Below the pieces are notes generated by a model. That model did not search any database and was not told the origin of the DNA. It saw nothing but the letters and a program-made list of their open reading frames with translations. A DNA stretch of 24,952 nucleotides from Deltaproteobacteria bacterium. GTDB lineage: Bacteria; Desulfobacterota; Binatia; DP-6. A program made the translations under genes and the position numbers. This document shows, in pieces, positions 13,238 to 24,132 of this stretch (position 1 is its first letter; each line of letters opens with the position of its first letter). The stretch covers positions 1 to 24,952 of the forward strand of contig VBLD01000103.1 in the NCBI GenBank assembly GCA_005879205.1, read 5' to 3'.

Positions 13238-13908
13238 GCCCCAAGGTCGTCGCGGTCGACGGGCCGGCCGGCGCGGGGAAGTCGACGGCCAGCCAGGCGC
13301 TCGCCCGGCGTCTCGGATTCACGCACGTCGACACCGGAGCCATGTACCGGGCCGTCGGCGTGCTCGCCCGCGAGCGCGGCCTCGACCTCGACGACGACGA
13401 GGCGCTCGGCCGGCTGGTCGGCGGGCTCTCGTTCGAGCTCGGTGAGGGGGAGCGCTTGCTGGTCGGTGGCCGCGACCTCTCCGCCGCGATCCGGGAGGCC
13501 GAGGCGGGCGAGCTGGCGTCGCGCGTCGCGGTACGGCCGGTCGTGCGCACCCGCCTCGTCCCCCTGCAGCGCGGGCTCGCTGCACCGGGCGGCGTGGTGA
13601 TGGAGGGACGGGACATCGGGACGGTCGTCTTCCCCGACGCTCCCGCCAAGCTCTATCTCACCGCGGCGCCCGCCGAGCGTGCGCGGCGGCGAGCCGTCGA
13701 GCTGCGCGCGCGAGGCGAGGCGGTCGACGAGGCGGCCATGGCGCGCAAGCTCGCCGAGCGCGACCGGCGCGACAGCCAGCGCGCGCATTCACCGCTGCGT
13801 CCGGCAGAGGACGCGGTGGTGCTCGACACCACCACGCTCGCGCTCGAGGCGGTGGTGGACGAGATGGAACGGATCGCGCGCGGACGCCTTCGACTCCTGC
13901 GCCCGTAA
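13234..13908 (+). CDS. cmk: Cytidylate kinase
   Basis: Cmk phosphorylates CMP and dCMP with ATP. The 224-residue product opens MSPKVVAVDGPAGAGKSTAS with a P-loop at 10-18, then FTHVDTGAMYRAV (nucleoside monophosphate site), VVMEGRDIGTVVFPDA and the lid region with RRRAVELRARG and ERDRRDSQRAHSPL. All are typical of the bacterial CMP kinase family. The gene is the last member of the run of overlapping genes starting at pheA. The aroA-cmk-rpsA order is widely conserved. After the stop a 106-base gap with its own promoter candidate leads to rpsA. Confidence 0.95.
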   Translation: MSPKVVAVDGPAGAGKSTASQALARRLGFTHVDTGAMYRAVGVLARERGLDLDDDEALGRLVGGLSFELGEGERLLVGGRDLSAAIREAEAGELASRVAVRPVVRTRLVPLQRGLAAPGGVVMEGRDIGTVVFPDAPAKLYLTAAPAERARRRAVELRARGEAVDEAAMARKLAERDRRDSQRAHSPLRPAEDAVVLDTTTLALEAVVDEMERIARGRLRLLRP

Positions 13909-13934
13909 GCCTGCGCAGCGTGTCGTGTTTGGCC

Positions 13935-13963
13935 TTGAAACCGGAGAGGCACAGAGCTATGGA
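13935..13963 (+). promoter_or_regulatory. Possible rpsA promoter
   Basis: TTGAAA (13935-13940) and TATGGA (13958-13963) are spaced by 17 bases in the cmk-rpsA gap. The -35 is good and the -10 is weak. The leader would be about 45 bases and includes AGGGGG about 11 bases before the rpsA ATG. Read-through from cmk is equally possible. Confidence 0.35.
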
Positions 13964-14014
13964 GGGACAGTTGCACCGCCACCCGCGCGAATCCCACCAG
14001 GGGGTACCGGCTTA

Positions 14015-15703
14015 ATGCCCGAGAGGACCGAGAAGCCCGAGGACGACTTCGGCTCGCTCTTCGAGCAGAGTCTGAAGAGTCCGAAGCCCGGCGACGTGGT
14101 GACGGGTCGCGTGGTGCGCATCGGCCGCGATGTCGTCACGGTCGACATCGGGTACAAGTCCGAGGGGCAGATCCCGGTCGCCGAGTTCAGCACGCGCGAG
14201 GGCGGGATCACGGTCCAGGAGGGCGACGAGGTCGACGTCTACTTCGAGTCGGCGGACACCGAGTCGGGCGAGATCTTCCTGTCGCGGCAGAAGGCCGAGC
14301 AGTTCAAGGTGTGGCGCGAGATCGAGAAGGCCTTCGAGCGCGACGGCGCGGTCGAAGGCACCATCGTCGGCAAGGTGAAGGGCGGGCTCCGGGTTGACAT
14401 CGGCGTGCCCGCCTTCCTGCCCGGGTCGCACGCCGACATCCGGCCGACGCGCAACCTCGACCGCTACCTCGGCCAGCGCGGCCGCTTCGCCATCCTCAAG
14501 TTCAACCGCTCGCGCGGCAACGTCGTCGTCTCCCGGCGCGCCGTCCTCGAGCGCGAGCGCACGGCGCTCAAGTCGGAGACGCTCAAGGTGCTCGAGGAGG
14601 GCGTGATCCTCGAGGGAACGGTCAAGAACATCACCGACTACGGCGCCTTCGTCGACCTCGGCGGCATCGACGGGTTGCTCCACGTCACCGACATGTCGTG
14701 GGGGCGGGTCTCCCACCCCTCCGAGGTGCTCAACGTCGGCGACCGGGTGAAGGTGGTCGTGCTCAAGTACGATCCCGAGCGCGAGCGGGTCTCGCTCGGC
14801 ATGAAGCAGATCATGCCGGATCCGTGGAGCACGGTCTCCGAACGCTTGCCGATCGGCATGCGCATCAAGGGCAAGGTGGTGAGCCTCACGGACTACGGGG
14901 CGTTCGTCGAGATCGAGCGCGGCCTCGAGGGGCTCATCCACGTCTCCGAGATGTCGTGGACCAAGCGCGTGACGCATCCCTCGAAGGTGCTCGAGGCGGG
15001 GCAGGAGGTCGAGGTCCAGATACTCGACATCGACACCGTCAATCGGCGCATCTCACTCGGTCTCAAGCAGACCGAGCCGAATCCGTGGGAGATGGTGCGG
15101 ATCAACCACGCCGTGGGCTCGCACATCAAGGGCAAGATCAAGAGCATCACGGACTTCGGGCTGTTCGTCGAGGTGGAGGAGAACATCGACGGGCTCGTCC
15201 ACGTCTCCGACCTGCACTGGACGAAGAAGGTGAAGCACCCGAGCGAGCTGTACCGCAAGGGCGACGAGGTCGAGGCGGTGGTGCTCGGCATCGACGTCGA
15301 CAACGAGCGCATCTCCCTCGGCATCAAGCAGCTGACCGAGGATCCCTGGGCCGCGATCCCGCGTCGCTACCCGCCCGGGACGCGCGTCCGCGGCGCCGTC
15401 ACGAGCGTCACCGACTTCGGCGTCTTCGTCGAGCTCGAGGAAGGCGTCGAAGGTCTGATCCACGTCTCGCAGCTCTCCTCCGAGCGCGTCGACAAGCCGT
15501 CCACCCTCTTCAAGCCCGGAGACGGGGTCGAGGCGGAGGTGACGGAGGTCGATGCGCGCGAGAAGCGCATCAAGCTCTCCATCAAGGCGCTGCTGAAGAG
15601 CGAGGAGCGCGAGGAGATGGACGCCTACCAGCGGCGCGAGCGCGAGAGCGGCAAGGCCTACTTTGCGGACGTGATGTCCGAGGCGCAGAAGAGCAAGGGC
15701 TAG
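14015..15703 (+). CDS. rpsA: 30S ribosomal protein S1
   Basis: S1 binds mRNA and helps the small subunit load structured or SD-poor messages. The 562-residue product has six S1/OB repeats: PGDVVTGRVVRIGRDVVTVDIG (1, in two parts), GAVEGTIVGKVKGGLRVDIG (2), then four close repeats of the form G-x-V-x-x-(I/V/L)-T-D-(Y/F)-G-x-F-V-(D/E). Each of these four is followed by a (L/I)-(L/I/V)-H-V-(S/T) motif. The ATG at 14015 gives the usual acidic N-terminus MPERTEKPEDDFGSL, and AGGGGG lies about 11 bases upstream. S1 itself should favour translation of hairpin-blocked messages such as mutL; that link is speculative. sppA begins 14 bases downstream. Confidence 0.96.
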   Translation: MPERTEKPEDDFGSLFEQSLKSPKPGDVVTGRVVRIGRDVVTVDIGYKSEGQIPVAEFSTREGGITVQEGDEVDVYFESADTESGEIFLSRQKAEQFKVWREIEKAFERDGAVEGTIVGKVKGGLRVDIGVPAFLPGSHADIRPTRNLDRYLGQRGRFAILKFNRSRGNVVVSRRAVLERERTALKSETLKVLEEGVILEGTVKNITDYGAFVDLGGIDGLLHVTDMSWGRVSHPSEVLNVGDRVKVVVLKYDPERERVSLGMKQIMPDPWSTVSERLPIGMRIKGKVVSLTDYGAFVEIERGLEGLIHVSEMSWTKRVTHPSKVLEAGQEVEVQILDIDTVNRRISLGLKQTEPNPWEMVRINHAVGSHIKGKIKSITDFGLFVEVEENIDGLVHVSDLHWTKKVKHPSELYRKGDEVEAVVLGIDVDNERISLGIKQLTEDPWAAIPRRYPPGTRVRGAVTSVTDFGVFVELEEGVEGLIHVSQLSSERVDKPSTLFKPGDGVEAEVTEVDAREKRIKLSIKALLKSEEREEMDAYQRRERESGKAYFADVMSEAQKSKG

Positions 15704-15717
15704 CTGCGCGGGGGCGG

Positions 15718-16608
15718 ATGGCGCGCCGACATCCGGTCCTCCGGGGCCTGGCGATGCTCCTGGTGGTCGTGGCCGGGCTCGCGGTGCTCGTGGTCGGCGT
15801 CGCTGCGCTCCGCGGCGAGTCGCTCGGCGAGCGCTTCACCTTCGGCAACAGCCTCGCCGTCGTCGAGCTACGGGGCGTCATCTCGGATGCGGCAGACACG
15901 GTCGAGGCGCTCGATCGCCTGCGGCAGCAGGACGCGACCGTGGGTGTGGTGCTGCGTATCGACTCGCCCGGCGGCGCGGTCGCACCGTCGCAGGAGATGT
16001 ACGACGCCGTCTGGCGGCTGCGCGCGCGGAAGCCCGTGGTGGCGTCGCTCGGCAACGTGGCCGCGTCTGGCGGCTACTACGTGGCATCGGCGGCCGACGT
16101 GGTGGTGGCCGACCCGGGGACGCTCACCGGGTCGATCGGCGCCATCATGGAGGTCCACAACGTGGCCACGTTGGCGGACAAGCTGGGCGTCTCGCAGACG
16201 GTCGTGAAGAGCGGCCGCTTCAAGGACGTCGGCCAGCCGCTGCGGCCGATGACCGACGAGGAGCGAGTGCTGCTCCAGCGCATGGTCGACGACGTGCTCG
16301 GGCAGTTCGTCGACGCCGTGGCGCGCGGGCGCGGCATGGAGGTGGGCCGGGTGCGCGCGCTGGCAGACGGGCGGCTCTACTCGGGTGCGCAGGCGCGTGA
16401 CGCGGGTCTGGTCGACGAGCTCGGCGGGCTCGCCGAGGCAACCAGGATCGCCTGGACGCGCGCCGGCCAGACCGGCGAGCCGCGCGTCTCCCACGTCCGC
16501 ATGCGCGGCCGTCCGTGGTGGCTCGATCTCCTCGGCGCCACCCGGCTGCCCGACCTCGCGGCGCCCGGCGGACTGCTCTTCCTCTATCGGGGCCCGCTCC
16601 CGGGGTGA
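15718..16608 (+). CDS. sppA: Signal peptide peptidase SppA (short, 36K-type)
   Basis: SppA cleaves leftover signal peptides in the inner membrane. The 296-residue product has an N-terminal membrane anchor (about 9-31), then an S49 peptidase domain: VVLRIDSPGGAV at 78-89, LGNVAASGGYYVASAAD with the nucleophile Ser117, and VKSGRFKDVG with the general-base Lys169. The Ser-Lys spacing of 52 residues matches the short Gram-positive-like SppA. The C-terminal part has DGRLYSGAQARDAGLVDELGG, also conserved. The ATG lies 14 bases after rpsA with a G-rich run (GGGGGCGG) just upstream. The gene is 5 bases from ihfB. The rpsA-sppA-ihfB order suggests one transcript. Confidence 0.93.
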   Translation: MARRHPVLRGLAMLLVVVAGLAVLVVGVAALRGESLGERFTFGNSLAVVELRGVISDAADTVEALDRLRQQDATVGVVLRIDSPGGAVAPSQEMYDAVWRLRARKPVVASLGNVAASGGYYVASAADVVVADPGTLTGSIGAIMEVHNVATLADKLGVSQTVVKSGRFKDVGQPLRPMTDEERVLLQRMVDDVLGQFVDAVARGRGMEVGRVRALADGRLYSGAQARDAGLVDELGGLAEATRIAWTRAGQTGEPRVSHVRMRGRPWWLDLLGATRLPDLAAPGGLLFLYRGPLPG

Positions 16609-16613
16609 CGGCG

Positions 16614-16925
16614 ATGACCAAGCGAGGGTTGATCGACGAGGTGGTGAAGCGCTTCCCTCGCTTCTCGCGCCGCGAGGCCGAGGTCATGGTGAACGCCGTC
16701 TTCGACAGCCTGACCTCCGCGTTGACCCGCGGCGAGCGGATCGAGATCCGCGGCTTCGGGAGCTTCGTCGTGAAGCAGCGCCAGGCCCGCGAGGGGCGCA
16801 ACCCGAAGACCGGCGCGCTGGTCGACGTGCACGCCAAGCGGGTCCCCTTCTTCAAGGTGGGCAAGGAGCTGAGGCTCCGCGTCGATGGGAAGCCGTGGAC
16901 GCCGGCGGACTCCGACGAGCCGTGA
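16614..16925 (+). CDS. ihfB: Integration host factor beta subunit (HU/IHF family)
   Basis: The 103-residue DNA-bending protein starts MTKRGLIDEVVKRFPRFSRR. It has the HU/IHF core GERIEIRGFGSFVVKQRQAR and the DNA-minor-groove loop GRNPKTGALVDVHAKRVPFFKVGKEL, split here by family-typical residues. The Arg-Asn-Pro-Lys-Thr-Gly tip and VPFFKxGKEL end, together with its place directly after rpsA/sppA, support IhfB rather than HU. A separate ihfA would be needed for the heterodimer and is not in the window. A C-terminal tail (about 95-103) is acidic and probably disordered. The HIT-family gene starts 1 base after its stop. Confidence 0.9.
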   Translation: MTKRGLIDEVVKRFPRFSRREAEVMVNAVFDSLTSALTRGERIEIRGFGSFVVKQRQAREGRNPKTGALVDVHAKRVPFFKVGKELRLRVDGKPWTPADSDEP

Positions 16926-16926
16926 C

Positions 16927-17409
16927 GTGCATGTCCTCTGGGCCCCGTGGCGGATGGCCTACGTCACCGACAAGGCGGCGCGCGGCTGCATCTTCTGCGC
17001 GGCCCTGGAGGGCGACCGGCGCGAGCGGCTGCTCCTCGGGACGACGCCCGCGAGCCTCGTCATCCTGAACCGCTATCCCTACCAGAACGGCCATCTGATG
17101 GTCGCTCCGCGGCGCCACACGGCGTCGCTGTCCGACCTCCCCGACGCCGAGCACGTCGACCTCGCCGAGACCCTGCGCCGATCGATCGACTCCCTGGCTG
17201 AAGCATTCCATCCCGACGGCTTCAACCTCGGCATGAACCTCGGCGCCGCCGCCGGTGCCGGTGTCGTCGACCACCTCCACTGGCACATCGTGCCGCGCTG
17301 GTCCGGCGACACCAACTTCATGACCACGGTCTCCGAGGTGCGCGTGATCCCACAACACCTGCTCGAGACGTACGACCGCCTGCGCCCGGCGTTCGGCTGG
17401 CTCGACTAG
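16927..17409 (+). CDS. HIT-family nucleotide hydrolase/phosphorylase (Ap4A-type)
   Basis: The 160-residue protein belongs to the histidine-triad superfamily, which hydrolyses or phosphorolyses dinucleoside polyphosphates or nucleotide conjugates. MHVLWAPWRMAYV at the N-terminus and GCIFC (20-24), a zinc half-site, are typical of the bacterial Ap4A phosphorylase-like branch. NRYPYQNGHLMVAPRRH provides the nucleotide pocket. The catalytic triad motif is HLHWHIV at 116-122. The start is taken as the GTG at 16927 because the family begins at this (M/V)xxLWAPWRM block. It lies 1 base after the ihfB stop, so the gene probably closes the rpsA-sppA-ihfB transcript. The physiological substrate cannot be told from sequence. 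Confidence 0.88.
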   Translation: MHVLWAPWRMAYVTDKAARGCIFCAALEGDRRERLLLGTTPASLVILNRYPYQNGHLMVAPRRHTASLSDLPDAEHVDLAETLRRSIDSLAEAFHPDGFNLGMNLGAAAGAGVVDHLHWHIVPRWSGDTNFMTTVSEVRVIPQHLLETYDRLRPAFGWLD

Positions 17410-17445
17410 CCGCGCGCACACCGCACGGGCCCCCGACTTTGTTCC

Positions 17446-17475
17446 TTGTTTCCCGCGCAGGCCGGCGCGTATAAT
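17446..17475 (+). promoter_or_regulatory. Strong sigma70-type promoter of the AAA+/vWA operon
   Basis: TTGTTT (17446-17451) and a perfect TATAAT (17470-17475) are spaced by 18 bases in the only AT-richer patch of the gap after the HIT gene. Transcription would begin near 17482, 25 bases before the GTG at 17507. Confidence 0.65.
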
Positions 17476-17506
17476 CCCCGGACTACTCGTGGAATGGGGG
17501 CGGGTC

Positions 17507-18913
17507 GTGCAGAGCTCCGACACATCGCGCACGCTGGGTGAGCTCAAGGCTTCGGGATACCGAGTACTGCCGGTCCGCGAGGAGATGCGACGCAATCTCC
17601 TCGCTCGGCTGGGGCGGAAGGAACGCATCCTCCCAGGCATCATCGGCTACGACGACACGGTGATCCCCGACATCGAGAATGCCGTGCTCGCCGGGCACCA
17701 CATGGTTTTCCTCGGCGAGCGGGGGCAGGCGAAGAGCCGCATCATCCGCAGCCTCACCACGTTGCTCGACCCGCTCGTGCCGGTGGTCGAGGGCTGCCCG
17801 ATCAACGACTCGCCGTTCGATCCGATCTGCCGGACGTGCCGCCGGCGGCTCGCGCTCGAGGGTGACGCGCTGGCGATCGCCTGGATCGCGCCCGAGGATC
17901 GATATGGGGAGAAGCTCGCCACCCCCGACGTGTCGATGGCGGACCTGATCGGCGAGATCGACCCGGTCAAGGTGGCCGAGGGCCGCTACCTCGCCGACGA
18001 AGAGACCATCCACTACGGGCTCGTCCCGCGGACCAACCGCGGGCTCTTCGCGATCAACGAGCTGCCCGATCTCACCGAGAAGGTGCAGGTCGGGCTCTTC
18101 AACCTGATGGAAGAGAAGGACGTCCAGATCAAGGGGTACAAGATCCGGCTGCCCGTCGACATCGTGATCGTGGCCAGCGCGAACCCCGAGGACTACACCA
18201 GCCGCGGCCGCATCATCACGCCGTTGAAGGACCGCTTCGACGTGCAGATCCGCACCCACTACCCGCGCACGCTCGACGACGAGATCGCCATCATGGAGCA
18301 GGAGGTGCCAGTCCTCGATCGCGGCGTGCGCGAGGTGCGCGTGCCCTTCTTCATCAAGGAGATCGTCGCCCAGCTCACCTTCGAGGCGCGGGGCTCGAAC
18401 GAGATCAACCAGGCCTCCGGCGTGAGCGTGCGCGTCACCATCAACAACTACGAGAGCCTCCTCTCGAACGCCGAGAAGCGCGCGGTCCGCACCGGCGGGC
18501 GCGAGATCGTCCCGCGGCTCTCCGACCTCCCGTCCGTGCTCGCGTCGACGGCCGGCAAGATCGAGCTCGAGTACGTCGGCGAGGACAAAAAGGACGGCGA
18601 CCTGATCGACCGGTTGATCAACCGGGCAGTCCTCAAGGTCTGGGACAAGTACCTGAAAGTCGAGGCGCTGAAGAAGGTGACCGAGCACTTCGAGGCCGGC
18701 TGGGGGGTGGAGGTTTCCGACCAGATGGCCCCGGACGAATATCTCGAGGGTATCCGTCACATCCCGGGTCTACGCGAGGGGGTGGCGCTCCTCGGCGCGT
18801 TCGAGAGCCCGGCGCTGATGGCGACGGGGATCGAGTTCGTGCTCGAGGGGTTGCATCTCCACCAGAAGCTCAACAAGGACCGCTCGGGCGGGCGCTACGC
18901 CTACCGGGCCTGA
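17507..18913 (+). CDS. MoxR/magnesium-chelatase-type AAA+ ATPase
   Basis: The 468-residue protein is an AAA+ ATPase of the helix-2-insert clade (ChlI/BchI and MoxR relatives), which remodel partner proteins together with a vWA-domain protein. Walker A is GERGQAKS (70-77). A cysteine group follows: C97, then C-R-T-C at 108-111, in CPINDSPFDPICRTC, which could bind zinc or an FeS centre. The region GLFAINELPDLTEKVQVGLFNLMEE holds the degenerate Walker B and pore helix, VASANPEDYTSRGRIITP the sensor 1, and KDRFDVQIRTHYP the arginine finger. The GTG at 17507 is preferred because GGAATGGGGGCGG lies just upstream within the predicted mRNA. A GTG at 17489 would add six residues but leave almost no leader. 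The vWA partner starts 18 bases after the stop. Confidence 0.8.
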   Translation: MQSSDTSRTLGELKASGYRVLPVREEMRRNLLARLGRKERILPGIIGYDDTVIPDIENAVLAGHHMVFLGERGQAKSRIIRSLTTLLDPLVPVVEGCPINDSPFDPICRTCRRRLALEGDALAIAWIAPEDRYGEKLATPDVSMADLIGEIDPVKVAEGRYLADEETIHYGLVPRTNRGLFAINELPDLTEKVQVGLFNLMEEKDVQIKGYKIRLPVDIVIVASANPEDYTSRGRIITPLKDRFDVQIRTHYPRTLDDEIAIMEQEVPVLDRGVREVRVPFFIKEIVAQLTFEARGSNEINQASGVSVRVTINNYESLLSNAEKRAVRTGGREIVPRLSDLPSVLASTAGKIELEYVGEDKKDGDLIDRLINRAVLKVWDKYLKVEALKKVTEHFEAGWGVEVSDQMAPDEYLEGIRHIPGLREGVALLGAFESPALMATGIEFVLEGLHLHQKLNKDRSGGRYAYRA

Positions 18914-20051
18914 GGGTCCGGACGTCGCCGCATGCACCTTGTCCGCTACACGGCCTGGGACGGTACGCAGCAGGTTCGCCTGTCCGCGGACGAGGTGTTC
19001 GAGAAGCTCTCGGAGTACCTCTCCTTCACCGACGACGTGCAGCAGGCGCTCGAGTGGCTGCTGCATCAGGGCCTCGAGTGGCAGCAGGGGATGCGCGTCA
19101 TGGGTCTCGACGACTTCCTCGAGCAGCTGCGCGAGGAGATGCGGGCGCGCTATCGGGACGTCAACCTCCGTCATGCGCTCGGCGAGATCCGCGACAAGCT
19201 CGAGGGGCTCCTCGACCTCGAGCGAGACGCGCTCGACGACCTCGACGATCGCACCCGGGCGGCGCGCAAGCGCGATCTGCTCGACAGGCTGCCGCACCGT
19301 CTCTCGGAGGCGCTCGGCCGGCTCCGCGAGTACGACTTCGAGGATGCCGAGGCGGCGAACGCGCTCGAGGCGCTCCTCGACGAGCTGGACGACATCCGCG
19401 ATCTCGAGGACTTCACGCGCCGTTACGGCGACCTGTTCCACGGGCCGCGCGCGTTGTCCTACGAGGAGGCGCTGGCGCTCATGCGCTCCATGGAGCGGCT
19501 CAAGCGCCTGGAAGAGCAGCTCCTCTCGGGCGACCTCGACGCCGTAGACCCCGAGAGCCTGCGCGAGCTGCTCGGCATCGAGGCCGGGCAGAACTTCCAG
19601 CTTCTGAAGGACGTCATGCTCCTGCTCGTGAAGGCGGGCTATCTGACGCAGCGCCAGGGACGCGTTCGGCTCTCCCCCAAGGGTGTCCGCAAGATCGGGC
19701 AGCTCGCGCTCCGCGACATCTACCAGGGGCTGCTCCGCGACCGGGCCGGCAACCACCAGACCTACCACCGGGGCCTCGTCCAGCTCCGGCCCGAGGAGAC
19801 CAAGCCGTACCGCCACGGCGACCCGCTCCAGATCGACCTGGTGGCCTCGCTGAAGAAGACGCTCACCCGCCGGCCGGGCGTCCCGCTCGACCTCCGGCCG
19901 GACGACTTCGAGGTCTACACCGCGTCGCACACGACGACCACGTCCACCGTGTTGCTCCTCGACATGAGCTGGTCGATGTCGTGGGAGGGACGCTTCGCGG
20001 CCGCCAAGAAGGTCGCGATGGCGATGGAGAGCCTGATCCGCGCGCGGCGCC

Positions 20052-22868
<2,817 letters not shown>

Positions 22869-22885
22869 GCGGCGTTCCGGCCGCC

Positions 22886-22914
22886 TTGATTCCCGGCGAG
22901 CCGTTTTCTATCCT
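22886..22914 (+). promoter_or_regulatory. Predicted promoter of the amidase gene, nearly leaderless
   Basis: TTGATT (22886-22891) and TATCCT (22909-22914) are spaced by exactly 17 bases in the short AT-richer gap after mutS. The GTG start at 22923 is 8 bases after the -10, so the transcript would begin at or within 2-3 bases of the start codon. Confidence 0.55.
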
Positions 22915-22922
22915 GCGCGTCC

Positions 22923-24077
22923 GTGGAAGGGTGGTGGCGGGGCGGCCTCGCCGCGCTTGCGTGGCTCACCGTTGCCGGGACCGCGGGCGGGGCGCAGCTC
23001 ACCGCAGTGCGGGCGGAGTCGGGGGCGGGCGGCGCGACCGTGCGCCTCAGCCTCTCGGGACCGGTCCGGGCGGCGGTTCACGACGTGGGTCTGGCGTCGG
23101 GCGGGGTGGCGCGCGTGTACGTCGATCTCCCGCGGGGCACCGGGCTCGCCCCCGGCGTGCCGCGGAGTTTGACCCTCGATCGACCGCCGACCCGGGTGCG
23201 CGTCGGCCGCGGGGAACGCGGCGTGGTACGCGTCGTCCTGGAGCTCGGTGGTGCGGCGGGCTACCGGGTTCTCCGGCCGGCCAGCGGCAGCGAGATCGTC
23301 GTGTCGGTCGCGCTTCCGCACGACGCTCCGGCCGACCCGGTGAAGCGCCCCGAGGCATCCGTGCTGGCGCGCGCCGGGGAGCCGCATTCGCCGAAGATCG
23401 TGATCGACCCCGGTCACGGCGGACACGACCCCGGCGCGCAGGGGTACGCGGTCGAGAAGGAGGTGACGCTCGCCATCGCGCAGCGGCTCGCGGCGTTGCT
23501 CCGGGAGCGTCTCGGCGCCGAGACGGTCCTCACGCGGACCGACGACGAGACGCTGTCGCTCGCGGACCGGACGGCGCGGGCGAATGCCGAGGGGGCCGAC
23601 CTGTTCGTCTCGATCCACGCCAACGCGAACCCGAGCGGGCGCCTGCATGGCATCGAGACCTACTACCTGGACAACGCCGCCGACCGGGCGACGAGCCGCC
23701 TGGCCGCCATGGAGAACGGGCTCGACCTCCTCCATCCCCGGGGACACGGCAGCGATCTCCGCTACATCCTGAGCGACCTCGTCCAGGTGGGAAAGATGGA
23801 CGAGTCGATCGCGCTCGCCCGGGCCGTGCAGCGTGCGGTGGTGGCGACCGCGCGCTCGCGGTATCCGTACGTGACGGATCTCGGCGTCAAGCGCGGGCCG
23901 TTCTACGTGCTGGTAGGCGCGTACATGCCGTGCGTGCTGATCGAGACGTCCTTCCTCACCCATCCGCTCGAGGGACGGCGGCTCGCGCGGACCGAGTACC
24001 AGGCGATGATCGCGGACGGTGTTGCGTCGGGGGTCGGGCGCTTCCTCGCCGATTCGCGCCGCGCGCGAACCCTCTGA
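22923..24077 (+). CDS. amiC: N-acetylmuramoyl-L-alanine amidase with AMIN domain (AmiC-like)
   Basis: AmiC-type amidases split septal peptidoglycan by removing the peptide from MurNAc during daughter-cell separation. The 384-residue product has a signal peptide (about 1-24, ending GGAQ), so it is periplasmic. An AMIN domain follows at about 25-130, used for envelope or septum targeting, with a beta-rich pattern (TVRLSLSGPV, RVYVDLPRG, VRVVLELGG). The Amidase_3 domain runs from 158: KIVIDPGHGGHDPGA with zinc His165, EKEV with zinc Glu178, FVSIHANAN with zinc His232, and CVLIETSFLTHP with catalytic Glu340. GTG at 22923 is the only start giving the full signal peptide and sits just after a promoter. 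It is typical for such enzymes to need an EnvC/NlpD-like activator, not present here. Confidence 0.92.
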   Translation: MEGWWRGGLAALAWLTVAGTAGGAQLTAVRAESGAGGATVRLSLSGPVRAAVHDVGLASGGVARVYVDLPRGTGLAPGVPRSLTLDRPPTRVRVGRGERGVVRVVLELGGAAGYRVLRPASGSEIVVSVALPHDAPADPVKRPEASVLARAGEPHSPKIVIDPGHGGHDPGAQGYAVEKEVTLAIAQRLAALLRERLGAETVLTRTDDETLSLADRTARANAEGADLFVSIHANANPSGRLHGIETYYLDNAADRATSRLAAMENGLDLLHPRGHGSDLRYILSDLVQVGKMDESIALARAVQRAVVATARSRYPYVTDLGVKRGPFYVLVGAYMPCVLIETSFLTHPLEGRRLARTEYQAMIADGVASGVGRFLADSRRARTL

Positions 24078-24132
24078 CGCCCGGGGCGTGCGCTAGAGTT
24101 GATCGGACAAAGCCGCTAGGTTGCCGAGTTCG

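Noticed and set aside
24078..24090. Short ACGCC/GGCGT stem after the amidase gene as a terminator
   Set aside because: It has only five base pairs and no T-run follows, so it is not distinguishable from chance in this GC-rich context.
24094..24122. TAGAGT / TTGATC / TAGGTT elements before glnD as a promoter
   Set aside because: The possible -35 and -10 boxes are 12 bases apart or in the wrong order, so no acceptable spacing exists.
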